NCBI GenBank assembly: GCA_963422685.1
Contig: OY730442.1
Coordinates: 2,170,001 to 2,234,000, forward strand
DNA length: 64,000 bases
From: Spongiihabitans sp963422685
GTDB taxonomy: Bacteria; Pseudomonadota; Gammaproteobacteria; Arenicellales; Poriferihabitantaceae
Reading direction: 5' to 3'
Numbering within the stretch: the first letter of the stretch is position 1; every line of letters begins with the position of its first letter. Made by a program: the position numbers and the translations under genes. Shown here piece after piece: positions 17,895-27,057 of this stretch. The notes under the pieces were generated by a model that was not told the origin of the DNA, ran no database searches, and worked only from the letters and a program-made list of their open reading frames with translations.

Positions 17895-19850
17895 ATGAAC
17901 CACTTTCCCGGCCTGCTTTCCCCGTTGCAAATCGGGCCGTTACACCTGCGCAATCGCGTGCTGGTATCCGCGCACGTTGCCGGTTTTGCGCGACATAACA
18001 AGCCTGGCGAACAATACATCAATTACCATCGTCAGTACGCCAATGGCGGTGCGGGTTTACAGATAACCGGCGCCACGCCCGTACACCGGTCGGGAATGTT
18101 GGGGGTCGGCGGTGACGCACTGTGGAATCTGAATGATGACATTATCCCCGGTTACAGCAGACTGAGCGCAGCCATACATGATGAGGGCGGCCGTATTCTG
18201 GCGCAGTTGGCGCATAGCGCAGGAACGGTGCTGATTAACCAGCCCGGGCAAGAAAGCTGGTCGGCGTCTCCGATTCGTTCGCAAACCACCGGTAATGTGT
18301 CCCACGCGATGAGCATTGCGGAAATTCACGAAGTGGTGGATGCCTATGCAGCGGCTGCGGTACGGGTTGCCAAAGGAGGGTTGGATGGGGTTGAAATACT
18401 GGGGGCATTTGGATTTCTGCCCCAGGCGTTTTTGTCGCCGTTAAGTAATTGGCGTGAAGACGATTACGGCGGCAGTCCGGACAACCGGATGCGCTTTGTG
18501 ACAGAGGTTTTGCAAGCGGTTCGGGCCGGGCTCGGGCCCGGGAAAATTCTCGGATTACGCCTGCCGGGAGATGAATTTGAACCCGGCGGATTGGACCTTG
18601 AGCAGATGAAAGTAATCTGTCGATATATTACGGAAGCAGGGTTGGTGGATTATTTAAACATCATCGCCCACACAAATTTTACCCACGCAGGACGCTCCCG
18701 GCACTGGGCGCCGACGCCGGCGCCCCATGGGGTATTCGTCGAATTGGCCGCTGCCATCAAGGCGCAGGTGAATGTGCCGGTGTTCGCGGTGGGCCGCATC
18801 GTTGATCCGCTGCATGGCGAGAGGATCATTGCACAGGGCCAGGCGGATATGGTGGGGATGACCCGGGCGCATATTTGCGACCCGCACATCGTCCGCAAAA
18901 TCAAAAGTAATTCATTGTCCCGCATTCGCCCCTGTGTCGGCGCAAATACCTGTATCGCCAATCGCTATGCCGGCAAGGCCATTCGCTGTATGCACAACCC
19001 GTCTGTGGCGGAACCGGGGCACCGGTTGGCGCCGTCAAAAAACCGCCGCAAAGTAGTCGTCATCGGCGCCGGCCCTGGCGGCCTTGAGGCCGCGCGGATT
19101 GCCGCACAACGTGGCCACGATGTGACCGTATACGAAGCCGACGATCACGCTGGCGGCCAGTTGGCGTTATGGGCCCAATCCCGTTGCATGGCTGAACTCG
19201 GAAAAATTATAGACTGGCGACTGCGTGAATTGGCACGGCTGGGCGTGAATCTGCGCCTGCGAAGCCCGGTTGACCGCAATGGATTAAAGCATTTAGGTGC
19301 AGAGGTGGTAGTGGTGGCCACAGGCGCTTGTGATAATCCACGCCGCTATGCCGGCGCCGCTCATATTAAACAACTCACCCCCCATGAATTGCTGCGCGGG
19401 CAGCGGGTTGAAGCGAGTCATGCCATGGTATGTAGCGATGGTCGTGGTCAGGCGGGCCTGGTGGCGGCGGAATGGTTGGTGCGGCGCAATATAACAGTCG
19501 AGCTGGTTACGGCGGATTACGCCGTTGCTGCGGACCTTGATCCCACCCATAGAAACGCCTGGTATGAGCGCTTGGGGAAGCATGGCGTAACCCTGACCGC
19601 CAGAGCAGAAATTGATCATGTTGACGGTGATCGGCTGTTTCTGCGCGAGGTCTATACCCATCTGCTGGACTGCCGGTCAGGCATTGATCTGATTGTAGAC
19701 TGGAATGGTTGCCGGGTTAATGATGCGTTGCTGCAGTCGAAAACCGAGCATATCGAAAACATCGAATGGTATGCCATCGGAGATTGTGTGGCGCCAAGGA
19801 ATGTTGAAGTCGCAATAGCCGAGGCGGCCCGGGTAGGGGAGCTGATATAA
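17895..19850 (+). CDS. TMADH/FadH-family flavin iron-sulfur oxidoreductase
   Basis: The 651-residue protein has a TIM-barrel old-yellow-enzyme domain (about 1-340), a Cys cluster, and a C-terminal pyridine-nucleotide-disulfide-type domain (dinucleotide fold VVVIGAGPGGLEAARIA near residue 390). This is the architecture of trimethylamine/dimethylamine dehydrogenase, 2,4-dienoyl-CoA reductase and N-methylproline or dimethylglycine demethylases. The cluster motif CVGANTC...C gives C347, C353 and C365, with alanine at 350 where TMADH has its second cysteine. TMADH catalytic Tyr169 and His172 are replaced by L169 and F172, and the FMN-linking cysteine by V28. It is therefore not a true TMADH. Its place next to a dimethylglycine dehydrogenase-type gene suggests N-demethylation, but the substrate is unknown. 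Confidence 0.85.
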   Translation: MNHFPGLLSPLQIGPLHLRNRVLVSAHVAGFARHNKPGEQYINYHRQYANGGAGLQITGATPVHRSGMLGVGGDALWNLNDDIIPGYSRLSAAIHDEGGRILAQLAHSAGTVLINQPGQESWSASPIRSQTTGNVSHAMSIAEIHEVVDAYAAAAVRVAKGGLDGVEILGAFGFLPQAFLSPLSNWREDDYGGSPDNRMRFVTEVLQAVRAGLGPGKILGLRLPGDEFEPGGLDLEQMKVICRYITEAGLVDYLNIIAHTNFTHAGRSRHWAPTPAPHGVFVELAAAIKAQVNVPVFAVGRIVDPLHGERIIAQGQADMVGMTRAHICDPHIVRKIKSNSLSRIRPCVGANTCIANRYAGKAIRCMHNPSVAEPGHRLAPSKNRRKVVVIGAGPGGLEAARIAAQRGHDVTVYEADDHAGGQLALWAQSRCMAELGKIIDWRLRELARLGVNLRLRSPVDRNGLKHLGAEVVVVATGACDNPRRYAGAAHIKQLTPHELLRGQRVEASHAMVCSDGRGQAGLVAAEWLVRRNITVELVTADYAVAADLDPTHRNAWYERLGKHGVTLTARAEIDHVDGDRLFLREVYTHLLDCRSGIDLIVDWNGCRVNDALLQSKTEHIENIEWYAIGDCVAPRNVEVAIAEAARVGELI

Positions 19851-19923
19851 GATGCCAGCATTGCTGGCGCCGGGTTTTAATCTGACAGCAGGCGCGATGC
19901 TCCCCGGCTAAAATCGAGGAAAT

Positions 19924-20766
19924 ATGGACGCACCTGTCGCCATCATTGTGCTCACCGCAGCCTTGTTCCATGCCACTTGGAACGCCGCGGTAAAATCCGG
20001 CAGCGATCATTTGCTGTCAATAACCGGAATAAATGTGGCGGTCGGGATCATTGCACTGGCCATATTGCCCCTGGTCGGTCTGCCTCCTAGCGAAAGCTGG
20101 CCCTGTCTGTGGGCTTCGGCGGTGTTGCATTTCGGATATTACACCGCCCTCAGCGAAGCCTATAAGTATGGAGATTTTTCCCAGTCCTATCCCATTGCCC
20201 GGGGCGCCGCACCCATTATCGTCTCATTGTGGGGCGTTTTTATCCTCGATGAAATGCTTTCCCGAATTGAAATAATTTCATTGCTCGGCGTACTCGTCGG
20301 CATATTGATTTTCGTCACCCGGAAATTCAGCCAGGTGATGCAGGACCGGCGTGCACTGTTGATGGCGCTTGTCACATCCATATTTATTGGCGGTTATACC
20401 ATCGCCGATGGCATCGGCGGCCGCCTGTCGGGGAATTTTCCTGCCTATATGATCTGGCTGTCCATACTGGATTGTTTCCCCATTCTGATTTACGCGGCCT
20501 GCAACAGAGGCATGGCAAAAGTCATCGAAATCAAACGCGACTGGAAGATATTTATTTTCGGCGGCGGACTCGCCCTGACTTCATATTCCATGGTGGTTTG
20601 GTCCATGACCCGGGCGCCCATCCCGCTGGTATCGGCATTGCGGGAAACTTCAATTATCATCGCGGCGCTGATTGGCGCATTTTATTTCAGGGAACCGTCA
20701 GGCAAGCGCAGAATCGTCGCTTCCGTGGTGATTTTCGCCAGCATTGCCTTTCTGGCGCTGGATTAA
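19924..20766 (+). CDS. EamA/DMT-family inner-membrane transporter
   Basis: The 280-residue protein has about ten hydrophobic helices in two repeats, typical of the drug/metabolite transporter superfamily (RhaT/YdcZ-like). Recognisable segments are LFHATWNAAVKSG at the start of repeat one and YPIARGAAPIIVSLWG ending it. No substrate can be read from the sequence. It lies between two N-methyl-amine-type oxidoreductase genes on the same strand, so it may export or import a related amine or product. Confidence 0.88.
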   Translation: MDAPVAIIVLTAALFHATWNAAVKSGSDHLLSITGINVAVGIIALAILPLVGLPPSESWPCLWASAVLHFGYYTALSEAYKYGDFSQSYPIARGAAPIIVSLWGVFILDEMLSRIEIISLLGVLVGILIFVTRKFSQVMQDRRALLMALVTSIFIGGYTIADGIGGRLSGNFPAYMIWLSILDCFPILIYAACNRGMAKVIEIKRDWKIFIFGGGLALTSYSMVVWSMTRAPIPLVSALRETSIIIAALIGAFYFREPSGKRRIVASVVIFASIAFLALD

Positions 20767-20963
20767 CCTGCCCGGCACATTCGCCCGGATAATTGTCGGC
20801 GACCGGTATTCGCATCAATGTGAACCAGGGATTTTTACCTTTGCCCACAAAGTATTGGTGCAAAGTATTGATATGCCGCACCTTCGCGGTATATTCTGCA
20901 CCGTTTATATTTTCAGTTCCTGCCTCCAATAATTCAGAGCCCCAACAATTCAGAGAATCAGCC

Positions 20964-23423
20964 ATGACCCTGGAAATTCCAGCAAAAGCAAGTGCGGTCA
21001 TTATCGGCGGCGGTGTTATCGGTTCAAGCGTTGCATATCATCTGGCCGGGCTGGGTTGGAGCGATGTCGTCTTACTTGAAAGGATGCAGTTCGGTTGCGG
21101 CACTACCTGGCATGCGGCCGGATTGATCGGCACCATGCGCGCCAGCGAAAGCCATGCCAAACTGGCCGAATACTCCATGTCTCTGCTCGCAGAAATAGAA
21201 GCCGAAACCGGCCAGTCTACAGGATTCAGGCAAGTGGGTTCGCTGTCCATCGCCCATAGTGAAGCGCGCTTCGAAGAGTTGAAACGGGTGGCATCCATGA
21301 ACAATGCGTTTGGCGTGACCCGGGTTGACATACTTACCCCGGACGAAGTCAAGGAAAAGTATGGTTTTCTGGAAACCGGCGATTTGCTGGGAGGAAGCTG
21401 GGTGGCGCACGATGGTTATGCCAGCCCGGTAGAGGTGACTGCGGCCTACATCAAAGGCGCCAGGGGCCGGGGCGCATTATGTCTGGAAGGGGTAAAGGTC
21501 ACCGCAATCAATCAGACCCAGGGCAAAGTAACCGGCGTAATCACCGACCAGGGTGCAATCCAATGCGATTATGTGGTCAATTGTGCCGGTTTATGGGCCA
21601 GAGAATCAGGCAAAATGGCGGGCGTCAATATTCCGCTGCACGCCTGCGAACACTACTATGCGGTTACCGAAAAACTGGATGACCTGCCGCCGGATTTGCC
21701 GGTGATGCGGGACCACGACAAATATGCCTACTACAAGCAGGATGCGGGTAGTTTGCTGGTGGGGCAATTTGAACCAAATGCAATACCTTGGGGGCAAAAT
21801 GGCATACCCGAGGATTTTTGTTTCGATGAAATTGACGGCCATTTTGATGAACAAATGATGCCGGTGCTGGAAAACGCCATGGCGCGCGTACCCATGCTGC
21901 AGCATGTGGGCTGGCGAAAGTTTTTCTGTGGGCCGGAAAGTTTTACCCCGGACGGCCAGTTCCATATCGGTGAGGCGCCAGAGTTGAAAAATTATTATGT
22001 GGGCGCCGGGTTGAATTCGGTTGGCATTCAAAGCTCCGGCGGGCTTGGCAAGGCGCTGGCCCAATGGATTGACCGCGGGCATTCGCCCCTGGACCTGTGG
22101 GCCAATGATATCCGGCGCATGTACAGCTTTCAGGGTACCCGGCAGTATATCCAGAACCGGGTCACCGAAACCCTGGGACTGCTCTATGACCATCACTTCC
22201 CGTTCAGGCAGATGCAGACCTCGCGCAATGTCCGCCACTCGCCCATCCACGAGCGATTGGTGGAACGCAATGCCTGTTTCGGCGAGGTCGCCGGGTGGGA
22301 GCGCCCGAACTGGTTTGCGCCGGACGGGGTGGAGCCAAAATATCAGTACAGTTTCGGTAAACAAAACTGGTTTGATTACTCCGCCAGTGAGCACAGGGCG
22401 TTCCGAGAGAAAGTGGCCCTGTTTGATCAGAGCAGTTTTTCCAAGTATCTGGTTCAGGGCAGGGATAGTTGTAATGTATTGCAGCGTATCAGCTCGGCCA
22501 ACGTGGACGTGCCGCCGGGCAAAATGGTTTATACCCACTGGTTGAATGAGCGCGGTGGCATCGAGGCCGACCTCACGGTAACCCGACTGGAAGAAAACCG
22601 GTTCATGGTCGTCAGCGCGGCGGCGGTAACCAACAAAGACCTGAACTGGCTGGCCCGCAATACCCCGCATGATGCCCATTGCACGGTGACCGATGTCACC
22701 AGTAGCTGGGCCGTGCTGGGCGTGATGGGGCCGCATAGTCGGGCATTGTTGACCGACGTACTGGGCATGGATATGCGCACCCCGGAATTCCCGTTTGGCA
22801 TGTCCAAACCCATTGAGCTGGGTTGCGCGGCCGGCCGTGCGGCACGGGTTTCGTTTGTCGGCGAGCTGGGCTGGGAGTTGTATATTCCGACGGATATGGC
22901 CCGGCACGGTTTCGATACATTGTGGCAGGCTGGTCAAAAATATGGTTTGACCATGGCCGGACTGCATGCCCTAGACAGCGGCCGCATCGAAAAGAAATTC
23001 GTTCACTTCGGGCATGATGTCGCCGACCAGGATACGCCGCTGGAATGCGGGTTGGGATTCGTTTGTGACTACGCAAAACCGATTCCATTTATCGGACGGG
23101 AGGCGATGTTAAAACAAAAAGAAACCGGTAGTTGGAAAGGCAAGCGCATGGTGCAATTTCTGTTGCTGGACCCGGACCAGGTTCTTTATCAACATGAGCC
23201 CATCGTGCGGGATGGCGAGTTGGTGGGTCACCTGACTTCCGGGAATTATGGACACACTCTGGGCGGCGCGGTTGGATTGGGTTATGTCTATTGCCAAGAT
23301 GGCGTGGATGCCGATTACATCAATTCAGGAAAATTTCAAATTGATGTCGGTGGCAGCCTGGTCCAGGCCAAAGCCAGCCTTTCTGCCATGTACGACCCGG
23401 CAGCGCGGCGCATGCGCGGATAG
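20964..23423 (+). CDS. Dimethylglycine/sarcosine dehydrogenase-type FAD enzyme with GcvT domain
   Basis: The 819-residue protein has an N-terminal DAO-type FAD domain (AVIIGGGVIGSSVAYHL), a linking FAO_M segment (about 370-425), and C-terminal GcvT-type folate domains (about 430-810). H50 in GTTWHAAGL is the residue that carries covalent FAD in dimethylglycine dehydrogenases. Such enzymes oxidise an N-methyl group and hand the one-carbon unit to tetrahydrofolate in the GcvT cavity. The start at 20964 (MTLEIPAKAS) directly precedes the FAD motif; an in-frame start 57 codons earlier adds a segment unlike the family. Dimethylglycine, sarcosine or another N-methyl amino acid is possible. Confidence 0.9.
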   Translation: MTLEIPAKASAVIIGGGVIGSSVAYHLAGLGWSDVVLLERMQFGCGTTWHAAGLIGTMRASESHAKLAEYSMSLLAEIEAETGQSTGFRQVGSLSIAHSEARFEELKRVASMNNAFGVTRVDILTPDEVKEKYGFLETGDLLGGSWVAHDGYASPVEVTAAYIKGARGRGALCLEGVKVTAINQTQGKVTGVITDQGAIQCDYVVNCAGLWARESGKMAGVNIPLHACEHYYAVTEKLDDLPPDLPVMRDHDKYAYYKQDAGSLLVGQFEPNAIPWGQNGIPEDFCFDEIDGHFDEQMMPVLENAMARVPMLQHVGWRKFFCGPESFTPDGQFHIGEAPELKNYYVGAGLNSVGIQSSGGLGKALAQWIDRGHSPLDLWANDIRRMYSFQGTRQYIQNRVTETLGLLYDHHFPFRQMQTSRNVRHSPIHERLVERNACFGEVAGWERPNWFAPDGVEPKYQYSFGKQNWFDYSASEHRAFREKVALFDQSSFSKYLVQGRDSCNVLQRISSANVDVPPGKMVYTHWLNERGGIEADLTVTRLEENRFMVVSAAAVTNKDLNWLARNTPHDAHCTVTDVTSSWAVLGVMGPHSRALLTDVLGMDMRTPEFPFGMSKPIELGCAAGRAARVSFVGELGWELYIPTDMARHGFDTLWQAGQKYGLTMAGLHALDSGRIEKKFVHFGHDVADQDTPLECGLGFVCDYAKPIPFIGREAMLKQKETGSWKGKRMVQFLLLDPDQVLYQHEPIVRDGELVGHLTSGNYGHTLGGAVGLGYVYCQDGVDADYINSGKFQIDVGGSLVQAKASLSAMYDPAARRMRG

Positions 23424-23711
23424 CGGAACCCGGCCAGCAATCTCCATTGGGTCTGCGGATTTCGCCCCGTGAATTCGCATAAATTGACCAGCGCAGCGGC
23501 CTATTCCCGGGCACACCGATGAGTGCCTGTATCTCCACAGACTAAAGGCCTGGGAATAAATTTGCTCTTAATGTTTTGGTATTCCGCTATTCAGGCGCAA
23601 GCGATGTTCAGGCTGTGTTATGACTATAGGCAGGCAGGCGTGGGCGCAGTTGGTATGGGAAGCGCGATTATTAACAGCGAACCCCGCGTCAGGGGCGGCT
23701 ATTGTGCTGGT
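23424..23711. other. Intergenic region between convergent genes
   Basis: No intact gene is seen. The plus strand reads AGVGAVGMGSAIIN near 23635-23680, which looks like the tail of an aldolase-type TIM barrel, but it is too short to name. Confidence 0.3.
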
Positions 23712-24272
23712 CTATGACCACTGCTGATCATCCCATTTAAGCTGATATTTGAATACTTCCAGCCCCATCATGGGAACCACGCTGTTTATATCGGGCTGCC
23801 CGTAGCACATTTGCAGAATAAAGTCTCGCATGTCTTCGTGTGTTTTGCAGAGCACTTCTACCAACAAGTCGTAGTGCCCGCCTGCAAACAATACAAACAT
23901 CACTTCTTCTCTGTCCACAAATGGTTTTGCCACAATACGCGGGTCTGCGCCGGCAGACAACGTTAAACCAATAAATGCGTAGGCCGCATGATCCAACGCC
24001 ATTGGATCGACTACCGCAGCAATCCTCAGGGCGCCAGCGTCAACCATGTGATTAACCCGGTTACGAACCGTCCCTTCCGAGGTCTTTAATTCCCGTGCGA
24101 TGGTTGAATAGGCCACTCTGCCGTCTTCCTGCAACCGTTTGATTATGGCGCGGTTAAATGGATCAGATAACAGCGAGCGAGGCACCATTTTGGCTGCGGC
24201 CCGGTCCGGTTTTTTCTTTGTATCTACCGGCGCGATGCGCAGCGGTCTGATTTCGGATTTTCGTTTGGCCAT
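23712..24272 (-). CDS. Lrp/AsnC-family transcriptional regulator
   Basis: The 186-residue regulator has a basic N-terminal extension of about 30 residues. A helix-turn-helix follows (IIKRLQEDGRVAYSTIARELKTSEGTVRNRV region, residues about 43-75), then a RAM/AsnC ligand-binding domain ending in VFKYQLKW. Lrp-type proteins bind amino acids or related nitrogen compounds and control neighbouring catabolic genes. It is divergent from the hypB-hypA-ureohydrolase operon and shares a 255-bp promoter region with it, so it is the obvious candidate regulator. The extension before the HTH is longer than in typical Lrp proteins. Confidence 0.9.
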   Translation of the reverse strand: MAKRKSEIRPLRIAPVDTKKKPDRAAAKMVPRSLLSDPFNRAIIKRLQEDGRVAYSTIARELKTSEGTVRNRVNHMVDAGALRIAAVVDPMALDHAAYAFIGLTLSAGADPRIVAKPFVDREEVMFVLFAGGHYDLLVEVLCKTHEDMRDFILQMCYGQPDINSVVPMMGLEVFKYQLKWDDQQWS

Positions 24273-24388
24273 CAGTTTTTATCCCGGATAAAAATACGAA
24301 TATCGTAGAAATAATAGTAAAATTAAAAAAATTATGAATTATTTTTAGTTATTTATGAATGATTTCGCAATGATTATCGATTTTATAT

Positions 24389-24417
24389 TTGACATCCGCA
24401 ACGAGTGCGGATACACT
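24389..24417 (+). promoter_or_regulatory. Sigma-70 promoter of the hypB operon with a palindrome in the spacer
   Basis: A perfect -35 box TTGACA (24389-24394) is followed after exactly 17 bp by TACACT (24412-24417, 4 of 6 to consensus). The spacer holds a perfect inverted repeat: ATCCGCA (24394-24400), 5 bp, TGCGGAT (24406-24412), touching both promoter boxes. A protein bound there would block polymerase, so this is a likely operator, perhaps for the divergent Lrp-type protein. Transcription would start near 24424, about 100 nt before the hypB ATG. Confidence 0.65.
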
Positions 24418-24468
24418 CGCCGACCACTTGAATGGAATAGCAGCGAGTTGTTTATTGCCGTCACCTTG

Positions 24469-24491
24469 AGCGGAAAAACGCTGTTTCCGCT
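24469..24491 (+). promoter_or_regulatory. Stable hairpin in the hypB 5' leader
   Basis: AGCGGAAA (24469-24476) and TTTCCGCT (24484-24491) form a perfect 8-bp stem with a 7-nt loop. It is followed by a moderately T-rich stretch (TTAACCTTATTTAATTT). It would lie in the transcribed leader about 36 nt upstream of the hypB start. It could act as an attenuator or a stability element; the T tract is interrupted, so a strong terminator is unlikely. Confidence 0.4.
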
Positions 24492-24527
24492 TAACCTTAT
24501 TTAATTTCAAAAGCAGAGTCTAACAAA

Positions 24528-25409
24528 ATGTGCAGTGTTTGCGGTTGTAATGAAGGAGAAACAAGAATAGAAGGTCATATCGGTTCTCAGCGTGATTCCC
24601 ATCACCACTTCCATCGTTATCCGCACGACCATTTGGATACTCGCCATACGGACAAGCATACCCGACACACGGGTAAATCATCTCTTCAGTCTGGTATTGA
24701 ACCCGCCGGTGTAGAGGCGCCTGGCCTGAATCAAAACGGGATTGTGTTAATTGAGCAGCATATATTATCCAGGAATGAAGGCTATGCTGCGCAAAACCGG
24801 CAATTGTTTGCCGACCAGAGGGTGCTGACGCTGAATCTGGTATCCAGCCCGGGTTCCGGCAAAACTACGCTCCTGACCACTACCATTGAGGGATTGATCA
24901 ATACGGTACCCGTAGCGGTTATCGAAGGCGACCAGGAGACGGCCAACGATGCCGATCGAATTCGCGCAACCGGGGCCGCAGCAATCCAGATAAACACGGG
25001 GCGTGGCTGCCATTTGGATGCGCATATGATAGGGCATGCCCTGGCCGGGCTGCGATTGGAGAAGGGCGGCGTTCTGTTCATAGAAAATGTGGGTAATCTG
25101 GTTTGCCCGGCCAGCTTTTCCCTTGGAGAAAATCATAAAGTGGTTATCTTGTCCGTCACCGAAGGAGAAGACAAGCCGGTTAAGTATCCCGATATGTTTG
25201 CGGTTTCCGACCTGATGATTCTCAGCAAAATTGATTTACTGCCTTATGTGGATTTTGAGGTGGAACGCTGCGTCGAATATGCTCGGCGGGTCAATCCAGA
25301 TATTGCGGTGATTCAACTATCAGCGGTCACCGGGGAAGGCCTCGACGACTGGACCAGGTGGATTCATGCCAGGCGAGTGACGACAAATGAGAAACTGCCG
25401 GGTCGCTGA
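24528..25409 (+). CDS. hypB: HypB-type nickel GTPase for the ureohydrolase
   Basis: The 293-residue SIMIBI GTPase of the HypB family begins MCSVCGC, the Cys2/Cys5/Cys7 high-affinity nickel site. A histidine-rich stretch (about residues 24-50) follows, probably for nickel storage. The GTPase domain has P-loop SSPGSGKTTLL, the Cys-His nickel/zinc segment GCHLDAH, NVGNLVCPA, and SKIDLLPYV as G4. HypB normally delivers nickel to NiFe hydrogenase, but no hydrogenase gene is present. The next genes are hypA and two ureohydrolases. Paralogous HypA/HypB pairs are known to mature nickel-dependent guanidine hydrolases, which fits this setting. Confidence 0.93.
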   Translation: MCSVCGCNEGETRIEGHIGSQRDSHHHFHRYPHDHLDTRHTDKHTRHTGKSSLQSGIEPAGVEAPGLNQNGIVLIEQHILSRNEGYAAQNRQLFADQRVLTLNLVSSPGSGKTTLLTTTIEGLINTVPVAVIEGDQETANDADRIRATGAAAIQINTGRGCHLDAHMIGHALAGLRLEKGGVLFIENVGNLVCPASFSLGENHKVVILSVTEGEDKPVKYPDMFAVSDLMILSKIDLLPYVDFEVERCVEYARRVNPDIAVIQLSAVTGEGLDDWTRWIHARRVTTNEKLPGR

Positions 25410-25501
25410 CTGCATTCTGGCAGTTTGGCTCCGCAGCCTGAGGAAATTTGAACCAGGGGCTACGCCAATCCTGTTGTATACGATTGAATTGATACGCTTC
25501 C

Positions 25502-25900
25502 ATGCATGAGCTTTCCATAGCGCAAAGCCTGATTCAACTTGCGTGCAAGTACGCCGAACAACACGGTGCAAGTAAAGTTCGACGGATTCAGGTGCGGCTC
25601 GGCGTGCTATCCGGCCTGTTGCGACCGCTTTATTTTTGTTTCGAGTCCGCCTCCAAAGGTACGGGTTGTGAAGGAGCGGTTCTTGAAATAGAAGAAGTTC
25701 CGTTGACCGTGTATTGCCCGCGCTGCGATGAAAACACGTCTCCGGGCTCACGTTATAGTTTTGCCTGCCCGACCTGCGGCACCCCGACACCTAGGGTGGT
25801 TACCGGACGGGAGATGCAACTGGTCGCAATCACATTAGGCGGGACCGCCGCGGTATCGTTGTCCAGATCTTCTTCCCAGCCAACAGGCTGCCACGCGTGA
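25502..25900 (+). CDS. hypA: HypA-type nickel metallochaperone
   Basis: The 132-residue HypA-family protein starts MHELSIAQ, with the conserved His2-Glu3 nickel site. It carries a zinc-ribbon made of CPRC and CPTC near residues 76-95. It ends with a 20-residue serine-rich tail beyond the usual family length of about 113. It would pass nickel, with HypB, to the ureohydrolase encoded 40 bp downstream. The gene follows hypB after a 92-bp gap with no terminator. Confidence 0.92.
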   Translation: MHELSIAQSLIQLACKYAEQHGASKVRRIQVRLGVLSGLLRPLYFCFESASKGTGCEGAVLEIEEVPLTVYCPRCDENTSPGSRYSFACPTCGTPTPRVVTGREMQLVAITLGGTAAVSLSRSSSQPTGCHA

Positions 25901-25940
25901 TACCCGCTGCGCAATCCCGGGAAACAGCCAGGAAAAATTT

Positions 25941-27008
25941 ATGAGTAACAGCGGTTCTTATACATGGGATTTTGTTCCTCACCAGCATCAGGGGCCGGCT
26001 ATACATACCGGCAAAGACGATCACGTCTATTCGCCGAGTAAGCATAACGGTGTATTCAAATCCCGGGGTCTTGCAACTTTTATGGGTGCGCCGTATTGCC
26101 CTCCGGACCGCAATGCGATCAGGGAAATGGATGCCAAAGTCTGCTTTCTGGGTGTGCCGTGGGATCAGGGGCAGATGGTACGGGCCGGTACTTCACAGGG
26201 TCCCTCGGGTATCCGTGAAGCTTCAACGCAATACTCGCCTTACATGTTTGAGTTTGATGTCGACCTGATGACATTTTTCCGGCCAGTGGATTGTGGCGAT
26301 GTGCCTATTGTCCCGGGAAATAATCAACGCAGCCACGCCTATATTTATCAGTATGTAACGCAATGTCTTGAAGGCGGGGCCAAGGTTATCCTCTGCGGCG
26401 GCGATCATTCCGTACCGATCCCCGGTTCCAGGGCGCTGTCTGATTTCCATAAAAGCGGAAAAATTGGATATTTGCATATTGATTGTCATCTGGACTCTGC
26501 GCCTGACTGGGAAGGTACGCCCTACACCAACTGCTCAGGTCCGGCCCGGGCTTTTGATCTGGCCAATTGTGATGGGAAGAATATGGCGCATATGTGTTCG
26601 CGCAACGGCTTGAATCCGAAAGACTGGGTGGACTTCTGGGTTGACAATAAAGTGCGTATGGTGCCGATGCAGGAAGTGGCGGATCGCGGTATTGAGGTGT
26701 GCAGTAAAGAAATTTTTGACATCGCCTGGGATGGCACCGACGGCGTCTATTGGTCCTGGGATACCGATTCGCTGGATGCCAGTTGTATGCCTGGCACCAC
26801 CGCTCCAGAAACTTTCGGTCTAAAACCAAGAGAGGCGATAAAACATGCGCGGATTGCCGGTACCTACGGCGCCGATGTTTTCGAAATATCGGAACTCACA
26901 CCCCATTTCGATGTGAGTGATATGAGCATCAAACTGGCCTGCTGCCTGATTTATCAATATCTTGGTAGCCGGGCAAAGACATTGCGTGATCAGGGGAAAA
27001 CAGCCTGA
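25941..27008 (+). CDS. Nickel ureohydrolase, catalytic alpha-type subunit (guanidine/dimethylguanidine hydrolase-like)
   Basis: This 355-residue ureohydrolase (arginase/agmatinase fold) keeps all six dinuclear metal ligands: H156 (CGGDHS), D181, H183 and D185 (IDCHLDS), D274 and D276 (SWDTDSLD). The loop glutamate E290 follows in TTAPETFG. Family members hydrolyse a guanidine group to urea plus an amine. Two facts argue for nickel and a small guanidine rather than agmatine: dedicated hypB and hypA upstream, and a metal-site-deficient paralogue directly downstream. In metformin hydrolase and its dimethylguanidine-cleaving relative, as I recall the work, the active enzyme is such an alpha/beta heteromer. 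AGGAAA lies just upstream of the ATG. The exact substrate is inferred. Confidence 0.85.
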   Translation: MSNSGSYTWDFVPHQHQGPAIHTGKDDHVYSPSKHNGVFKSRGLATFMGAPYCPPDRNAIREMDAKVCFLGVPWDQGQMVRAGTSQGPSGIREASTQYSPYMFEFDVDLMTFFRPVDCGDVPIVPGNNQRSHAYIYQYVTQCLEGGAKVILCGGDHSVPIPGSRALSDFHKSGKIGYLHIDCHLDSAPDWEGTPYTNCSGPARAFDLANCDGKNMAHMCSRNGLNPKDWVDFWVDNKVRMVPMQEVADRGIEVCSKEIFDIAWDGTDGVYWSWDTDSLDASCMPGTTAPETFGLKPREAIKHARIAGTYGADVFEISELTPHFDVSDMSIKLACCLIYQYLGSRAKTLRDQGKTA

Positions 27009-27057
27009 CACGAGCAGACCGGCCATCACTGGTAAAACTATTTGGAGAATTGATTCA

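Noticed and set aside
17895..19850. True trimethylamine or dimethylamine dehydrogenase
   Set aside because: The catalytic Tyr/His pair, the flavin-linking cysteine and one cluster cysteine of TMADH are all replaced.
21606..22967. A 453-codon open frame on the minus strand
   Set aside because: It lies wholly antisense to the well-supported dimethylglycine dehydrogenase-type gene and has no family resemblance.
24394..24491. Two hairpins with ACG-containing loops upstream of hypB, resembling a guanidine-II (mini-ykkC) riboswitch
   Set aside because: The first hairpin lies exactly in the -35/-10 spacer of a good sigma-70 promoter and would not be transcribed. The second loop reads AACGCTG, not ACGR, and the spacing is too long.
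24528..25900. Evidence for a NiFe hydrogenase locus
   Set aside because: Only hypA and hypB are present; no hydrogenase structural genes or hypCDEF occur, and the next genes are ureohydrolases.
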